This document shows positions 18,498 through 27,763 of a stretch of 64,000 bases of DNA, piece by piece; the stretch's first letter is position 1, and each line of letters begins with the position of its first letter. The notes beneath the pieces were generated by a model. The model was not told the DNA's origin. It saw only the letters and a list, made by a program, of their open reading frames with translations, and made no database searches. The stretch is from CAVPKN01 sp963832835 (lineage in GTDB: Bacteria; Chlamydiota; Chlamydiia; Chlamydiales; JAAKFR01): assembly GCA_963832835.1 (NCBI GenBank), contig CAWHVD010000001.1:2046001-2110000 (forward strand), in the 5' to 3' direction. A program made the position numbers and the translations under genes.

Positions 18498-18660
18498 ATA
18501 CCATTTCCAGAAAATAAAGTCACAAATTGGCACTGTATAACACGCCATTTTTGAACGATCCTTTCTCGCTTAGGTGCAAAAACATAGGCTTCGAAACGAT
18601 CATCCAAATCTGTCATGTTACCCAGTACAACTTCATGACTTTATTTTCTGGAAATGGTAT
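18498..18660 (+). repeat. 163-bp MITE-like element, copy 1
   Basis: Terminal inverted repeats begin ATACCATTTCCAGAAAATAA and end with its complement; about 38 bp of each end pair imperfectly. The unit centre contains GGCTTCGAAACGATCATCC. It is between the convergent ppsA and diguanylate cyclase genes. Confidence 0.95.
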
Positions 18661-18681
18661 AAATCTAAAAAATCATAAGGT

Positions 18682-19587
18682 CTACTTCTGCATAGCGGCA
18701 TCAGCTCGTGACAGAGCGCAATTTCTGCCAGAGGATTTGGCAGCAAGCAGTGCTTTATCAGCTTGCTCAATGGAATGTTCGATAGGGAGATCGGGGTCAA
18801 GTCGCGCAACGCCAAAAGATGCTGTGACACTAATCGACTTGTTCTCGCCGATATCAATCTTGTGTTCGGCAAGCCCTGCGCACACACGCTCGGTTATCTC
18901 AAGGCCAGTTTGAAGTTCAAGATTTGGTAAACAAATTAATAACTCGTCTCCGCCATACCGAAATACTTTGTCATATGGTCGCAGATTTTCAGTGAGATAT
19001 CTAACAACAGATTGCAAAACCCTGTCACCAGCAATATGCCCATAGGTATCATTGATATTTTTAAAAAAGTCCAAGTCCATAATGACAATGAGGCAGGAGT
19101 AGATTTGACGCTTGGCAAGTTCCTGTTGCTCACGTAGGATGAGGGGCATGTTCACCCTGTTGAAGGCATTCGTAAGGGGATCTCGATTGTACAGCAAATA
19201 TTCTAGTTCGTGCAGAAGAGAAATGAGTTCCAGTGTCACGCGTTCAATGGAATTGGCAAAGCTATCATAGTCATGAGTAAAAATGGTATTTCCAAGCATA
19301 GTAGTGCTTAATAGATGTGAGGCTAATTGGTGCATACGCTGATGTTCTAAGCCAAGGGCTACAAAACCAGGGTGATCCAGTAAACTTTCATGGGCTTCAT
19401 TATAATACCATTGGCCAAATCGACAGTCTTTATGTGGATTTTCGCTAATATCATGTTTATCCGGAGTCAATCTGCAAATAAGAGTACGTTCTAACAGATT
19501 ACGCCATTGTTGATGATTATAAAGCGACTGTTCTAATTGCGAGATGATCTGTAAAAGTTCTTCGCGTGGTATCTTATCAAGAGTCAT
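18682..19587 (-). CDS. Zinc-sensing diguanylate cyclase (CZB-GGDEF, DgcZ-like)
   Basis: 301 residues. The N-terminal ~125 residues form a chemoreceptor zinc-binding (CZB) domain: NHQQW (His25), DCRFGQWYY (Cys55), EHQRMH (His82, His86), the same spacing as the zinc ligands known in E. coli DgcZ/YdeH. The C-terminal GGDEF domain has DLDFFKNINDTYGH and RYGGDELL (GGDEL, a conservative variant), with a product-inhibition RxxD at RPYD five residues upstream. It should make c-di-GMP and be inhibited by zinc. No membrane segment. No EAL/PilZ gene is nearby. It would be an uncommon gene in chlamydiae, so horizontal acquisition is possible. Confidence 0.92.
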   Translation of the reverse strand: MTLDKIPREELLQIISQLEQSLYNHQQWRNLLERTLICRLTPDKHDISENPHKDCRFGQWYYNEAHESLLDHPGFVALGLEHQRMHQLASHLLSTTMLGNTIFTHDYDSFANSIERVTLELISLLHELEYLLYNRDPLTNAFNRVNMPLILREQQELAKRQIYSCLIVIMDLDFFKNINDTYGHIAGDRVLQSVVRYLTENLRPYDKVFRYGGDELLICLPNLELQTGLEITERVCAGLAEHKIDIGENKSISVTASFGVARLDPDLPIEHSIEQADKALLAAKSSGRNCALSRADAAMQK

Positions 19588-19707
19588 AATATGATAGTAT
19601 TATTTTTTATAATTCTTTTTCCATAGAGAAAATTGTTGATTGTTCAGGTAGACTCTTACGGGTCTTTCGATTATAAAGATGTGATAGTTCATTAAATCCT
19701 TCCTATC

Positions 19708-19778
19708 CTGCTGCTTGCGCTCCTGCATATCCTGTTATTTTCAGAAAACAACAGGATATGCAGGAGCGCAAGCAGCAG
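19708..19778. repeat. Perfect 29-bp inverted repeat (long hairpin)
   Basis: The left arm 19708-19736 (CTGCTGCTTGCGCTCCTGCA...) is exactly complementary to the right arm 19750-19778; the 13-nt centre can pair further (TTTTC/GAAAA). It lies between the end of the P-type ATPase gene and the start of the cyclase gene, both on the minus strand. No T-run follows, so it is not a standard terminator; an RNA processing site or small mobile palindrome is possible. Confidence 0.85.
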
Positions 19779-19873
19779 AATGTTGAAGATGAATAACCTA
19801 AGTCTTCCGCCTCACCATCCAGTCTTTTCCAAAGGAGCGGAATAGTCTCAATGTAGGTTCAAGCAAATGCCAT

Positions 19874-21784
19874 TCAATTTGCACTATTTTTTTTCTTTTT
19901 TTCTTTTGTAATTGAGGGCATATCTGTCAATCGGGCCGGCGACCATGCTGTTCGTAGCGAATTCAAAATGGCTAAAACATCGATCACTTCCTGAGAAATG
20001 GCCCCTGCAACCGGTGGAAGAAAGCCAAATGCTGCAATGATCATTCCCAGAACCGAAAGAGAAATACCCCCTAGAGCACTTTGCAAGCCAATAACGCGCA
20101 TGCGATGGCTAAGATGAAGAAATTCATCCACCGTTTCCAATGAATTATCCATCACAACTGCGCCTGCAGCTTCAGCTGTGATATCGCTATTTTGCCCAAG
20201 CGCAATCCCAATTGTTGCCACAAGCAGAGCCGGTGCATCATTGATGCCATCTCCCAAGTAGGCCGTTTTTGCACGAGCTGTTTCTCTTACAACGATGTCG
20301 ACTTTCTCTTCAGGGCTTTTATTCGCATATACTTCCGTTATTCCTAAGGAATCAGCTAGATATTTAACTTCTTCCTCACGGTCGCCAGAAACAATCATCG
20401 TTTTTTTGAAATGGTGCCTGGGAAATAAATGTTGCACAAAGAGGCTGCTTTCTTTTCGAGGCATATCCCTAAATCGATAATACGCAACAAGGCTACCATC
20501 CAATATCACCAAGCATTCCAGGCCTTTTCCCATAGGCAATAAAAAACTTTTGTCTCCTAAACCTAATCCAGCAAGTTGCTTTCGACTTGTGAGCACAATC
20601 TCATGGCCATCCACGAGCCCCCTTAAACCTTTTCCCTTGGGTTCACTCACCTTTTCGACATTCACTAAATCAAGCTTCTCTTCGATCGCTTTTTCTATGA
20701 TGGCAGTAGCTAAGGGATGTTTAGAGTATTTCTCAATGCTGGCTGCCATCTTTAAAATATCTTTTGGATCGGTGTGATTGAATACCATTTGTTCAGTTAA
20801 AACAGGCTTGCCATACGTTAAGGTGCCTGTTTTATCAAATATCATCGTTTTACATTGAGCGAATTGTTCCAAAACAACGGGATTCTTGATCAATATCCCT
20901 CGGCGTGCTGACAAAGAAATAGAACCGATAATAGCAACTGGTATTCCAATCAAAAGAGGGCAGGGCGTAGCAATAACAAGTACTGCCAAAAAGCGTATAG
21001 CCTCTCCAGATACTGCCCAAGCACAAGCTGCGATCACTATCGATAAGGGGGTATACCAAGCCCCTAACTGATCGCCTAAGCGACGCATACGTGGCTTTTT
21101 TTGCTCTGATTCCTGCATCACCTGCATGATTTTGGCATAGCGAGAATCGAGAGCTAACTTTGTCGCTTTAATGGTTAATGATTCATCACCGTTGATGGCA
21201 CCGGAAAGCACCTGCGAGCCGGGTGCTTTTGAAAGCAGAAAAGGCTCACCTGTTAAATAGGATTCATCCATTACCCCTTTCCCAGCGATCACTTCACCAT
21301 CCACAGGACAAATTTCATGAGGAAAAATCTGAATGATGTCTCCGATTGCAATTTCTTCTACAGGAATGTCGTCCATTGTTATTTTTTTCTTCCTGTGAGC
21401 AATAGTGGGGGCCCTTTTAGCCAAAGCCTCAAGTACCTTCGAAGCAGTTCTAATGGCATATTTTTCAAGAGACTGCCCACCAGACAGCATGAGAACAACA
21501 AGTGACCCTGCCAAATATTGATCTAAGATAACAGAAGCGACAATCGATACTCCTGCGATAAGATCTGAGCCAAATTCCAAGCGAAATATTTTTCTTAAAA
21601 GAATGAAGAGAAGAGGCAGCCCTCCTGCAAATAAAGCTATGTACAGAGGATAGTTAGCCAGAGGAGCCCACTGCGTGATTAAAAATCGAAAAACAAGAAA
21701 AAAAATGATGCATAGGAGTGTTAGAATTGCGATATATTCTTCCAATCCAAGGCCACTGATTTGTGTTTTTATTCGTCGAAGCAT
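19874..21784 (-). CDS. P1B-type heavy-metal translocating ATPase with TPCP motif
   Basis: 636 residues without an N-terminal metal-binding (HMA) domain. It has an actuator loop DESYLTGEPFLLSK, the membrane motif ATPCPLLIGIP, the phosphorylation site DKTGTLTYGKP, SKHPLATAI and GDGINDAPAL. TPC in place of CPC places it outside the Cu/Zn classes, near the P1B-5 type linked to Ni/Fe in Sinorhizobium Nia; substrate is therefore inferred. The C-terminus is a Lys-rich tail. It would export a transition metal. The start faces the photolyase gene across a 184-bp divergent gap. Confidence 0.88.
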   Translation of the reverse strand: MLRRIKTQISGLGLEEYIAILTLLCIIFFLVFRFLITQWAPLANYPLYIALFAGGLPLLFILLRKIFRLEFGSDLIAGVSIVASVILDQYLAGSLVVLMLSGGQSLEKYAIRTASKVLEALAKRAPTIAHRKKKITMDDIPVEEIAIGDIIQIFPHEICPVDGEVIAGKGVMDESYLTGEPFLLSKAPGSQVLSGAINGDESLTIKATKLALDSRYAKIMQVMQESEQKKPRMRRLGDQLGAWYTPLSIVIAACAWAVSGEAIRFLAVLVIATPCPLLIGIPVAIIGSISLSARRGILIKNPVVLEQFAQCKTMIFDKTGTLTYGKPVLTEQMVFNHTDPKDILKMAASIEKYSKHPLATAIIEKAIEEKLDLVNVEKVSEPKGKGLRGLVDGHEIVLTSRKQLAGLGLGDKSFLLPMGKGLECLVILDGSLVAYYRFRDMPRKESSLFVQHLFPRHHFKKTMIVSGDREEEVKYLADSLGITEVYANKSPEEKVDIVVRETARAKTAYLGDGINDAPALLVATIGIALGQNSDITAEAAGAVVMDNSLETVDEFLHLSHRMRVIGLQSALGGISLSVLGMIIAAFGFLPPVAGAISQEVIDVLAILNSLRTAWSPARLTDMPSITKEKKKKNSAN

Positions 21785-21968
21785 CCCTTAAAATTCCTGA
21801 TAATTTTTATCCATTTGGGTAATCGCTGTAACACTTCTGAAATCTGTTTAAATACTCCTCAGATCCGTCCGAGAATTTTCTCGCTATTTTAAAGCTTGTT
21901 TCATGCAGTATGGTACATGTTTTCATCCCACATTGTCAGCTAGTCCCACGTCTTGCAAAAAGGTGAAT

Positions 21969-23351
21969 ATGGAGAAAAAATTTCGAACATCTCTCTTTTT
22001 ATTCCGTCGGGATTTACGACTCGAAGATAATACAGGACTCATTTTTGCCCTTCAATCTTCCAAAACCGTTATTCCTGCTTTTATTTTTACACCCCAGCAA
22101 ATTGAGCACAATCCTTATCGAAGCGATCATTGCCTGAAGTTTATGATCGAATCTTTAGATGACCTGGACAATCAGCTCAAAAAAAAGAGAGGTAAACTGT
22201 ACTATTTTAAGGGAGAGCCAGAAACAGTTGTCGAAAGATGTATTTCCACACTTAATATTCAAGCTCTTATCGTCAACCGGGATTATACTCCCTATAGTAG
22301 GCAAAGAGATCAAAAACTCGAGAAGGTTTGTAAAGTTCACGGCATTGCTTTTTTCTCATGCGACGATGCTCTCCTTCACCCACCGGAGAGTACCCTAAAA
22401 AAAGACGGAAAGCCTTATTCGATCTTCACGCCCTATTTTCGCAATGCATCACAACACGGCATCCTGCCGCCCATGCATTATCACGAAACTCATTATTTTC
22501 ATGGATTAATTCCCTTTGCGGAAGGCCCCTCTGTCCTTTCCAGAATCGTTCCCAAGCACACAATAAAAAATGGATTAACAGGAGGAAGAACAGAGGCCCT
22601 CAAAATTCTCAAAAATCTAGGCTCTTTTAGCCAATACGAACTGCTTAGGGATTTTCCAGCAGAAGACTATTCCACACATCTCTCCCCTTACCTGAAATTC
22701 ACAGTCTGCTCTCCTCGGGAGGTCTATTCAGCCATATGCCACAATTTGAGCGAGCACCACGGGTTGATCCGCTCTCTTTATTGGCGAGATTTTTTTACTG
22801 CGATTGCATTCTTCTTTCCTCACGTATTTCAGGGCTCTTTTCATCCTAAGTTTGACAAACTAAAGTGGTCAGATGACCCAAAAGCCTTTCAAAGCTGGTG
22901 TAACGGCTCTACCGGATTTCCCATTGTTGATGCAGCAATGAGAGAGATGAATGAGACGGGTCTTATGCATAACCGTGCTCGGATGATCGCCGCATCCTTT
23001 CTCATCAAAGACCTGCACATCGATTGGAGGTGGGGAGAAAAATACTTTGCTCAAAATTTGATCGATTACGATCCTTCTTTAAACAACGGGAATTGGCAAT
23101 GGGTGGCTGGTACCGGCTGTGACGCACAGCCTTTTTTCCGCATTTTCAACCCCTGGAGACAGCAGAAAAAATTCGATCCGGAATGTCTCTATATCAAAAA
23201 ATGGATCCCCGAACTCGGCGTTCTCCCCCCTAAAGTTATCCATTCTTGGTATGAAGAGAAGAACCATACAGCATGTCCACAATACCCCCCTCCCCTAGTC
23301 AACCATGAAAAAGAAGCAAAAGTGGCCCTTCATACCATTTCCAGAAAATAA
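21969..23351 (+). CDS. phr: Deoxyribodipyrimidine photolyase (class I)
   Basis: About 460 residues from ATG 21969, preceded by AAGGTGA; an in-frame ATG at 21903 would add 22 atypical residues. N-terminal antenna domain (LFLFRRDLRLEDN), FAD-binding domain with SLYWRDFF, FPIVDAAMREMNETG, HNRARMIAASFLIKD and NNGNWQWVAGTG. It uses light to split cyclobutane pyrimidine dimers. The last residues, HTISRK, and the stop codon are encoded by MITE copy 2, so the native C-terminus was replaced or slightly altered. A cryptochrome-like role cannot be excluded. Confidence 0.93.
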   Translation: MEKKFRTSLFLFRRDLRLEDNTGLIFALQSSKTVIPAFIFTPQQIEHNPYRSDHCLKFMIESLDDLDNQLKKKRGKLYYFKGEPETVVERCISTLNIQALIVNRDYTPYSRQRDQKLEKVCKVHGIAFFSCDDALLHPPESTLKKDGKPYSIFTPYFRNASQHGILPPMHYHETHYFHGLIPFAEGPSVLSRIVPKHTIKNGLTGGRTEALKILKNLGSFSQYELLRDFPAEDYSTHLSPYLKFTVCSPREVYSAICHNLSEHHGLIRSLYWRDFFTAIAFFFPHVFQGSFHPKFDKLKWSDDPKAFQSWCNGSTGFPIVDAAMREMNETGLMHNRARMIAASFLIKDLHIDWRWGEKYFAQNLIDYDPSLNNGNWQWVAGTGCDAQPFFRIFNPWRQQKKFDPECLYIKKWIPELGVLPPKVIHSWYEEKNHTACPQYPPPLVNHEKEAKVALHTISRK

Positions 23352-23494
23352 AGTCATGAAGTGGTACTGGGTAATATGACAGATTTGGATGATCGTTTCG
23401 AAGCCTATGTTTTTGCACCTAAGCGAGAAAGGATCGTTCAAAAATGACGTGTTATACAGTGCTAATTTGTGACTTTATTTTCTGGAAATGGTAT
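23332..23494 (-). repeat. 163-bp MITE-like element, copy 2
   Basis: Full-length copy in reverse orientation with perfect outer inverted repeats. It supplies the last codons and stop of the photolyase gene on one side and touches the stop codon of the MFS gene on the other; it sits exactly in a convergent junction. Confidence 0.95.
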
Positions 23495-24738
23495 TAATTC
23501 TGATGGATGATCTTTTTTGCACATCCATAGTAAATCATCGAAGCTAAAGACATCCCTGCTGCGACAATGAGGATGAGCTTAGATGAGAGGAGCAACAGTA
23601 CACCACCGAGCAAACAGATGATGGCATCTCCTAAAACACGCAGAGATAACTGCACACCCATCACCTCACCCTGAATCGCGCTTGAAACAGAATCCGAGAT
23701 CTTCACGGTAATCAAAGTCACCGCAAGTCCAATGACAAGGCCAAGAAGGGCAAAAAGCAAGACCATCAGAACTGTTGAGTTGGCCAGTACAATTCCTATT
23801 AAAAAGAGGGTAAAACCACCAATAGAACACAGGATCACTAATCGATTTGAGACACGTGAAGAGAAGTAGGTAGGCAACCATCCATTCCCAACTGCAAGCG
23901 CAACACACAGCACGCCATTGTACAAGATCAGTTGCGAGGGAATTAAATCCCACTTGACTGTTAGATACACGGGGCCAAATTCATAACAAATGTCCACAGC
24001 AAGAGTGAACAATGTGGACGTAATCATCAAAAATTGCATACGACGATTTGAAAATAACACCGAGAGCCTCTTGATCAGATTGATCCGCTGCCAGAAAGTG
24101 CGCACCTCAATCTGGGTATTGGAAACACCCTTCTGCAACACAACTGCTGAGATTCCTGCAAGGCAAAAAAAGAGGAAACTAATGACGTAGAACGGCATTG
24201 AGATAGATGTATTTTCTAATAAACTCTTATCGGCCATGATACCTCCCAAAAGTGGCCCAAGAAGAAAGGCAATAGCCGTTACAGCATTAATTTTACCAAA
24301 AGAGTCGTGTTTGGAGATCGATGGGATGTCTGCCACCATAGCGCGCGCAATCGCAATATTGCCTTCCATAAGACCTGTCATCAACCGGCTAACAATCAGT
24401 AGCCATAAATTCTCCCATTCTATGGCAAATCCTGTGAACAAGTTACAAATAGCTGCAATGCACAAACTCCATGACAAAATGCTTTTACGCCCATAGTCAT
24501 CTGACAGAGATCCCAGGATCGGAGAGCCAAAAAATTGACCCAGAGGATAGGCTGCTAATGTGACCCCCAGTAAGATAGCGCGGGCTCCATCACCCCACCC
24601 CTCTGACAAGATCGAGTATGCGGGATTTAGAAACAGGGCCGGAAAGATCAGATAGGGAATAGAAATGCCTATAAATCCTAAAAAGACAATAAACAAAATG
24701 ATCCAGAATTGCCTCCTTTGTTTTTTACGTTCTGTCAT
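23494..24738 (-). CDS. Major facilitator superfamily transporter (TetA-like drug efflux type)
   Basis: About 414 residues, 12 hydrophobic segments. The loop 2-3 signature GSLSDDYGRKS (GxLxDrxGRrx) and FLLGPLLGGIMAD (motif C-like, typical of drug:H+ antiporters) are present. ATG 24738 is preceded by GAGAGG; an upstream in-frame TTG at 24759 is weaker. The substrate is unknown. The stop codon abuts MITE copy 2. Confidence 0.85.
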   Translation of the reverse strand: MTERKKQRRQFWIILFIVFLGFIGISIPYLIFPALFLNPAYSILSEGWGDGARAILLGVTLAAYPLGQFFGSPILGSLSDDYGRKSILSWSLCIAAICNLFTGFAIEWENLWLLIVSRLMTGLMEGNIAIARAMVADIPSISKHDSFGKINAVTAIAFLLGPLLGGIMADKSLLENTSISMPFYVISFLFFCLAGISAVVLQKGVSNTQIEVRTFWQRINLIKRLSVLFSNRRMQFLMITSTLFTLAVDICYEFGPVYLTVKWDLIPSQLILYNGVLCVALAVGNGWLPTYFSSRVSNRLVILCSIGGFTLFLIGIVLANSTVLMVLLFALLGLVIGLAVTLITVKISDSVSSAIQGEVMGVQLSLRVLGDAIICLLGGVLLLLSSKLILIVAAGMSLASMIYYGCAKKIIHQN

Positions 24739-24773
24739 GCGCCTCTCTAACCTCTGCAATCATCTCGACTTTG

Positions 24774-24826
24774 TACATTTTTAGGGATAAACCTACATAG
24801 GCTAGGCAAACAACCCTAAAAATGTA
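24774..24826. promoter_or_regulatory. 13-bp inverted repeat upstream of the MFS gene
   Basis: TACATTTTTAGGG (24774-24786) is exactly complementary to CCCTAAAAATGTA (24814-24826) with a 27-nt spacer. It lies in the leader/promoter region of the minus-strand MFS gene and downstream of nothing transcribed toward it, so an operator or 5' UTR hairpin is more likely than a terminator. Confidence 0.5.
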
Positions 24827-24922
24827 AAACGTAGAGATAATACCATAGAGAAGCGTTCACATCCAGGATGAAGGTCATCTAGGTTATGTGACTGACTAGG
24901 CACTTTTTTTTTGCGACTTAGC

Positions 24923-25966
24923 TCATCCCCGCTTTTCATGGTTAATCAGCCATTTTTTGCGCGCGATACCGCCACCATATCCGCATAAAGACCCATCTGC
25001 ATTGATGACTCGATGACATGGGATAACAATAGCGAGCTGATTGGCGCCGTTTGCCCCAGCAACTGCCCGAAAGGCTGATGGCCTTCCTATCGCTACCGCT
25101 AGCTCAGAATACGAGCATATCTGTCCAAAAGGGATATGGATTAATGCTTCCCAGACACTTTTTTGAAAGGGCGATCCCAATAAGAATAGAGGTGTTTTAA
25201 AATCCTTTAACTCTCCTTTGAAGTACTGCTTCAGTTCTTCTTCAATGGAATCAATCGGCTCTGTTGCTCCGGGAATGATCGCTGATTGTGTTTTTTGACG
25301 CAGTCGCTCTACTTCACGTTCTAATCCTCGACGATCCACAAATTCTAATAGATAAAGCGCTTTTTCATCTGCGATAGCCACCATCGGACCCAATGGCGTA
25401 TCCAACCAGGAAGCTTTAAGGATATGATGAGTTCCCATTTTAGTAGGCGCGGCTCCCAGGATTCGGGAAAATGCATCTCTGAAGCCGCTACTAGACTCAT
25501 ATCCAGTAGAAAGCTGCGCATCGATTATGGTATGACCTATTCTGATTTGTTTCATAGCAATCCCCATACGCCTGGCGCGTGCATATTCCACAAATGTCAT
25601 CCCAAAGCGCTTTTTGAATTGACGACGTGCGGTTGTAGGATCAACAGATAATTCTCGAAAATCTTTATCCTTCCACCGCTTCTCCGGATTTGTTTCGACA
25701 GCCTTGACAAGGTGTTGGATAAGATCAGAAACTTGATTGGGATGTGAAAGTGGCTGGCACCGTTTACAAGGTCGAAATGAGGCCAAAAGTGCTTCTTTTG
25801 CCGTTTGATAAAACTCACAATTTTCAAATTTTGGCTTTCTTGCAGGACACGTGGGGCGACAAAATACCCCCGTTGTTTTGACACCGACGAAAAAAACACC
25901 CTCATATTCACTGTTTTTATCGACCAATGCCCGATAGTACTCTTGTTTATTTTCCTCTGTAATCAC
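24923..25966 (-). CDS. ada: Ada: methylphosphotriester- and O6-methylguanine-DNA methyltransferase/regulator
   Basis: 347 residues. N-terminal Ada zinc domain with GVFCRPTCPARKP and RPCKRCQP (four Cys; one is the phosphotriester acceptor), an AraC-type helix-turn-helix (STGYESSSGFRDAFSR), and a C-terminal O6-alkylguanine transferase domain with the active-site Cys in IPCHRVI and the GYGGGIARKKWL end. It repairs alkylated DNA and in E. coli activates its own regulon. The start is GTG with GGAG nine nt upstream. Tag, another alkylation-repair gene, lies at 48.6 kb, not adjacent. Confidence 0.95.
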   Translation of the reverse strand: MITEENKQEYYRALVDKNSEYEGVFFVGVKTTGVFCRPTCPARKPKFENCEFYQTAKEALLASFRPCKRCQPLSHPNQVSDLIQHLVKAVETNPEKRWKDKDFRELSVDPTTARRQFKKRFGMTFVEYARARRMGIAMKQIRIGHTIIDAQLSTGYESSSGFRDAFSRILGAAPTKMGTHHILKASWLDTPLGPMVAIADEKALYLLEFVDRRGLEREVERLRQKTQSAIIPGATEPIDSIEEELKQYFKGELKDFKTPLFLLGSPFQKSVWEALIHIPFGQICSYSELAVAIGRPSAFRAVAGANGANQLAIVIPCHRVINADGSLCGYGGGIARKKWLINHEKRG

Positions 25967-26085
25967 TATTTTTGCTCCGTTTTGTCCCTATTATAACAAG
26001 CCCAAGAAAAAGCCATCGCCGAAATTCAGACATGGATTTTGCAATTCTTCTTGAATTGCCTTCCATCTTGTGGCAAAGATAAATC

Positions 26086-27744
26086 ATGAAAGTAAGTCCT
26101 CTTGCTGGGAAAACACCTCCGCCCGAGATGTTGATTGACGTATCACACCTGATCAAAGCCTATTATACTATAAAACCTGACCCCTCTATCGCTACTCAGC
26201 GTATTGAGTTTGGTACTTCAGGACATCGCGGTTCTTCTTTAGATAGCAGCTTCAACGAAAACCACATCCTGGCGATTAGTCAGGCGATCTGTCTATACCG
26301 TGCAGAGAAGAAAATCGATGGCCCTTTATTTCTGGGAATGGACACGCACGCCCTTTCTCTACCGGCACTCAAAAGCGCGCTCGAGGTTCTTGCAGCCAAT
26401 GGTGTGACAGTGATGTTATCTGTGGGCGATGAGTATACGCCGACTCCGGCTATTTCCCATGCAATTCTCACCTATAACCGTGGACGCACCTCTCAATTAG
26501 CCGATGGCATTGTGATTACCCCATCACATAACCCCCCCGCCGAGGGGGGGTTTAAGTACAATCCGCCCAATGGGGGTCCTGCAGAACCTCTGATTACAAA
26601 TTGGATTCAAGACAAAGCAAATGCCTTTCTCACAAACGCCATAGCGGATATTAAAAGGATTTCTTACGACAAAGCGCTTCAATGTTCAACCACAAAAAGG
26701 CATAATTACCTGAAAAGTTACATTAGCGACCTTGCAAATGTGATTGATATGGAGACGATTCGCACATCCAAGATCCACATTGGAGTCGATCCGCTCGGTG
26801 GAGCTGGGGTTCACTATTGGAAAGCAATCGCTGAGATGTATGGGATCCACCTCACTGTAGTTAACGAAACGATTGATCCTACCTTTCGTTTTATGACAGT
26901 CGATTGGGATGGGAAGATCCGCATGGACCCCTCTTCCTCCTATGCGATGCAGGGCTTGATTGGCCTGAAAGACCGTTTTGACATCGCTTTTGCATGTGAC
27001 ACCGACTATGATAGGCATGGTATTGTCACTAAAAGCTCTGGTTTGCTTCCGCCAAACCACTATCTTTCTGCCGCCATCCTGTACTTGTTTCAACATCGTC
27101 CTCATTGGAAAAGAGAGGCTGCCGTAGGTAAAACTCTTGTGAGTAGCCAGATGATCGACCGCGTAGCTGAAAAATTGAAACGCAAACTCTACGAAGTGCC
27201 AGTCGGTTTCAAGTGGTTTGTGGATGGCCTGTTCGATGGTTCATTAGGCTTTGTTGGCGAAGAGAGCGCTGGGGCTTCCTTTGTCCGCTTAGATGGCACA
27301 GTGTGGACAACAGACAAAGATGGAATCATTTTGGCCTTACTTGCCGCTGAGATGACCGCGAAGCTTGGAAAAGACCCTGGACAAATCTATCAGGAGCTCA
27401 CTAATGAATTTGGTGAGCCTGCATACGGCCGCATAGAAGCTCCCGCTACCCCCGAGCAAAAAAAGATACTCAAGAACCTAACTCCAGAAAATGTCCGATC
27501 TAAGCAATTAGCCGGGGAAAAGATCCTTTCTATTTTGACCCGAGCACCCGGAAATGATGCTCCCATTGGGGGATTGAAAGTTATTGCTGAGAATGGGTGG
27601 TTTGCTGCTCGCCCTTCAGGAACAGAGGATATCTATAAGATCTATGGAGAGAGCTTTCTAGGTGCCGAGCATTTGGATCACATTCTCAAAGAGGCCCAGA
27701 CAATTGTCGATGAAGCATTAAATGCTGCCATCCTCAAGCCGTGA
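26086..27744 (+). CDS. pgm: Phosphoglucomutase (alpha-D-glucose, bacterial Pgm type)
   Basis: 552 residues, matching the E. coli Pgm length. Markers: FGTSGHRGSS, the phosphoserine loop ITPSHNPPAEGGFKYNPPNG, the metal loop DTDYDRHG, GEESAGASF and the phosphate-binding RPSGTEDIYKIYGES. It interconverts glucose 1- and 6-phosphate, linking glycolysis to glycogen or sugar nucleotides. Its 3' end is followed after 19 nt by a DUF202 gene. Confidence 0.95.
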   Translation: MKVSPLAGKTPPPEMLIDVSHLIKAYYTIKPDPSIATQRIEFGTSGHRGSSLDSSFNENHILAISQAICLYRAEKKIDGPLFLGMDTHALSLPALKSALEVLAANGVTVMLSVGDEYTPTPAISHAILTYNRGRTSQLADGIVITPSHNPPAEGGFKYNPPNGGPAEPLITNWIQDKANAFLTNAIADIKRISYDKALQCSTTKRHNYLKSYISDLANVIDMETIRTSKIHIGVDPLGGAGVHYWKAIAEMYGIHLTVVNETIDPTFRFMTVDWDGKIRMDPSSSYAMQGLIGLKDRFDIAFACDTDYDRHGIVTKSSGLLPPNHYLSAAILYLFQHRPHWKREAAVGKTLVSSQMIDRVAEKLKRKLYEVPVGFKWFVDGLFDGSLGFVGEESAGASFVRLDGTVWTTDKDGIILALLAAEMTAKLGKDPGQIYQELTNEFGEPAYGRIEAPATPEQKKILKNLTPENVRSKQLAGEKILSILTRAPGNDAPIGGLKVIAENGWFAARPSGTEDIYKIYGESFLGAEHLDHILKEAQTIVDEALNAAILKP

Positions 27745-27763
27745 ACGCTCCAAGGGGGACTAC

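Noticed and set aside
19708..19778. Reading the 29-bp inverted repeat as a rho-independent terminator for the P-type ATPase
   Set aside because: No T-run follows the stem on the minus strand and the stem is far longer than usual.
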